Shown here in pieces: positions 5,092 through 5,645 of a stretch of 5,645 bases of DNA. Each line of letters starts with the position of its first letter. Position 1 is the first letter of the stretch. The position numbers were made by a program, and so were the translations under genes. The stretch lies in the NCBI GenBank assembly GCA_003485715.1, contig DNIF01000169.1:1-5645 (forward strand), written 5' to 3'. Source of the DNA: Gammaproteobacteria bacterium (lineage in GTDB: Bacteria; Pseudomonadota; Gammaproteobacteria; UBA7966). The notes under the pieces were generated by a model. It was not told the origin of the DNA and made no database searches. It saw nothing but the letters and a program-made list of their open reading frames with translations.

Positions 5092-5645
5092 GGTCGAGTC
5101 ACCGTCAGCGTTCGAATCGGATCCCCTCCGAAGTGCAGCCGTCGAATGGCGTCCATTGCCTCGGGCGTTGTACGTATGCAACCCAAGGTGGCATGCTCAC
5201 CCCCACATCGGTTCGCCAGATCGCACGCCCCCTGTCTGCCGGCGTGAATACCCATGAACTCGCGATTAGGAACAGTGAACCCAATGAAGTCGGTGCCTGT
5301 ATCACTTCCCGCGGTGCGCGTGGGATGCAGGTTGTAGCGCTCGTACGGGAAAACACCCACGGGCCAGGGGCCTCTCGACGTCGAGGCTGCATTGTTGAAG
5401 GCTGGATGCGAGCTTTCGGCCCCGCTCGCACTTGTGAGCGTCAAGGTGCGAGTGGCCGCGTTGAAGTGAAGATCCGCCAATCCAGTCGGATCGGCGCTCG
5501 AGAGCGGCTTCCCTCCGACATAGGCGTAGGTGTTCGCACCTCCCCCCAGCCCCACCGGATCGCTCGACAGATATCTTCCCGTCCACGGTTCGTAGTAGCG
5601 GTGCCAGTTGTAGTGGAGGCCGGTCTCGAGGTCCAGGTACTGGCC
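5088..5645 (-). CDS. Rhs polymorphic toxin C-terminus with L,D-transpeptidase-like (YkuD/Tlde1-type) tip, 5' part outside window
   Basis: The frame is open to the right window edge, giving 185 C-terminal residues of what should be a much larger Rhs protein. Residues 1-57 are the end of the Rhs-associated core: GQYLDLETGLHYNWHRYY, RYLSSDPVGLGGG, NTYAYVGGKPL and the closing DPTGLA (52-57), where Rhs proteins switch to their variable tip. The ~128-residue tip begins with a beta-rich stretch (DLHFNAATRTLTLT), then GPWPVGVFPYERY (92-104), GIHAG (His134) and TLGCIR (Cys156). This order (GPxPxG, His-x-Gly, then S/T-x-G-C-I) matches the L,D-transpeptidase fold, closest in style to Tlde1/DUF2778 effectors that attack peptidoglycan. 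C141 and C147 lie between the catalytic pair and may form a disulfide. Core assignment is firm; tip fold and target are inferred from motifs. The delivery route (type VI secretion or other) cannot be seen. An ATGA overlap joins it to the putative immunity gene. Confidence 0.85.
   Translation of the reverse strand, partial: GQYLDLETGLHYNWHRYYEPWTGRYLSSDPVGLGGGANTYAYVGGKPLSSADPTGLADLHFNAATRTLTLTSASGAESSHPAFNNAASTSRGPWPVGVFPYERYNLHPTRTAGSDTGTDFIGFTVPNREFMGIHAGRQGACDLANRCGGEHATLGCIRTTPEAMDAIRRLHFGGDPIRTLTVTRP

Noticed and set aside
4714..5247. 177-codon plus-strand frame opposite the toxin and immunity genes
   Set aside because: Antisense shadow of two minus-strand genes with clear signatures and an ATGA overlap.

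Overview
This is a GC-rich proteobacterial window. The combination of a PIN-PhoH protein, a DjlA-type membrane co-chaperone, QueG and an Rhs polymorphic toxin points to a gammaproteobacterium, perhaps of the Chromatiales or a related order; that placement is inference. No rRNA, tRNA, CRISPR array or complete insertion sequence was seen.

Left two thirds, plus strand (3-4371), housekeeping: the 3' part of a PIN-PhoH ATPase gene (open at the left edge), a gap with two strong hairpins, djlA (TM segment + TerB-like domain + C-terminal J domain), a 222-base gap packed with small palindromic and tandem repeats, then an apparent two-gene operon in which an orphan ParA-type ATPase gene overlaps queG (epoxyqueuosine reductase, last step of queuosine synthesis) by 23 bases.

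Right third, minus strand (5645-4396), accessory: the end of an Rhs gene (open at the right edge) whose conserved core finishes at a DPTGL motif and is followed by a ~128-residue variable tip. The tip carries the His ... T-x-G-C-I-R signature of the L,D-transpeptidase (YkuD / Tlde1-like) fold, so it is read as a peptidoglycan-targeting toxin. Its stop codon overlaps (ATGA) the start of a 142-aa protein with a clear Sec signal peptide and no family I recognise, read as the cognate periplasmic immunity protein. Beyond it lies a short Rhs/YD-repeat fragment bracketed by GGGGtCAG-like motifs, probably a relic of an earlier Rhs 3' end. The toxin-immunity part is visibly less GC-rich than queG, which converges on it.

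The most interesting content is the Rhs tip / signal-peptide protein pair: toxin target compartment (periplasm) and predicted immunity location agree with each other, although each was read independently from sequence.
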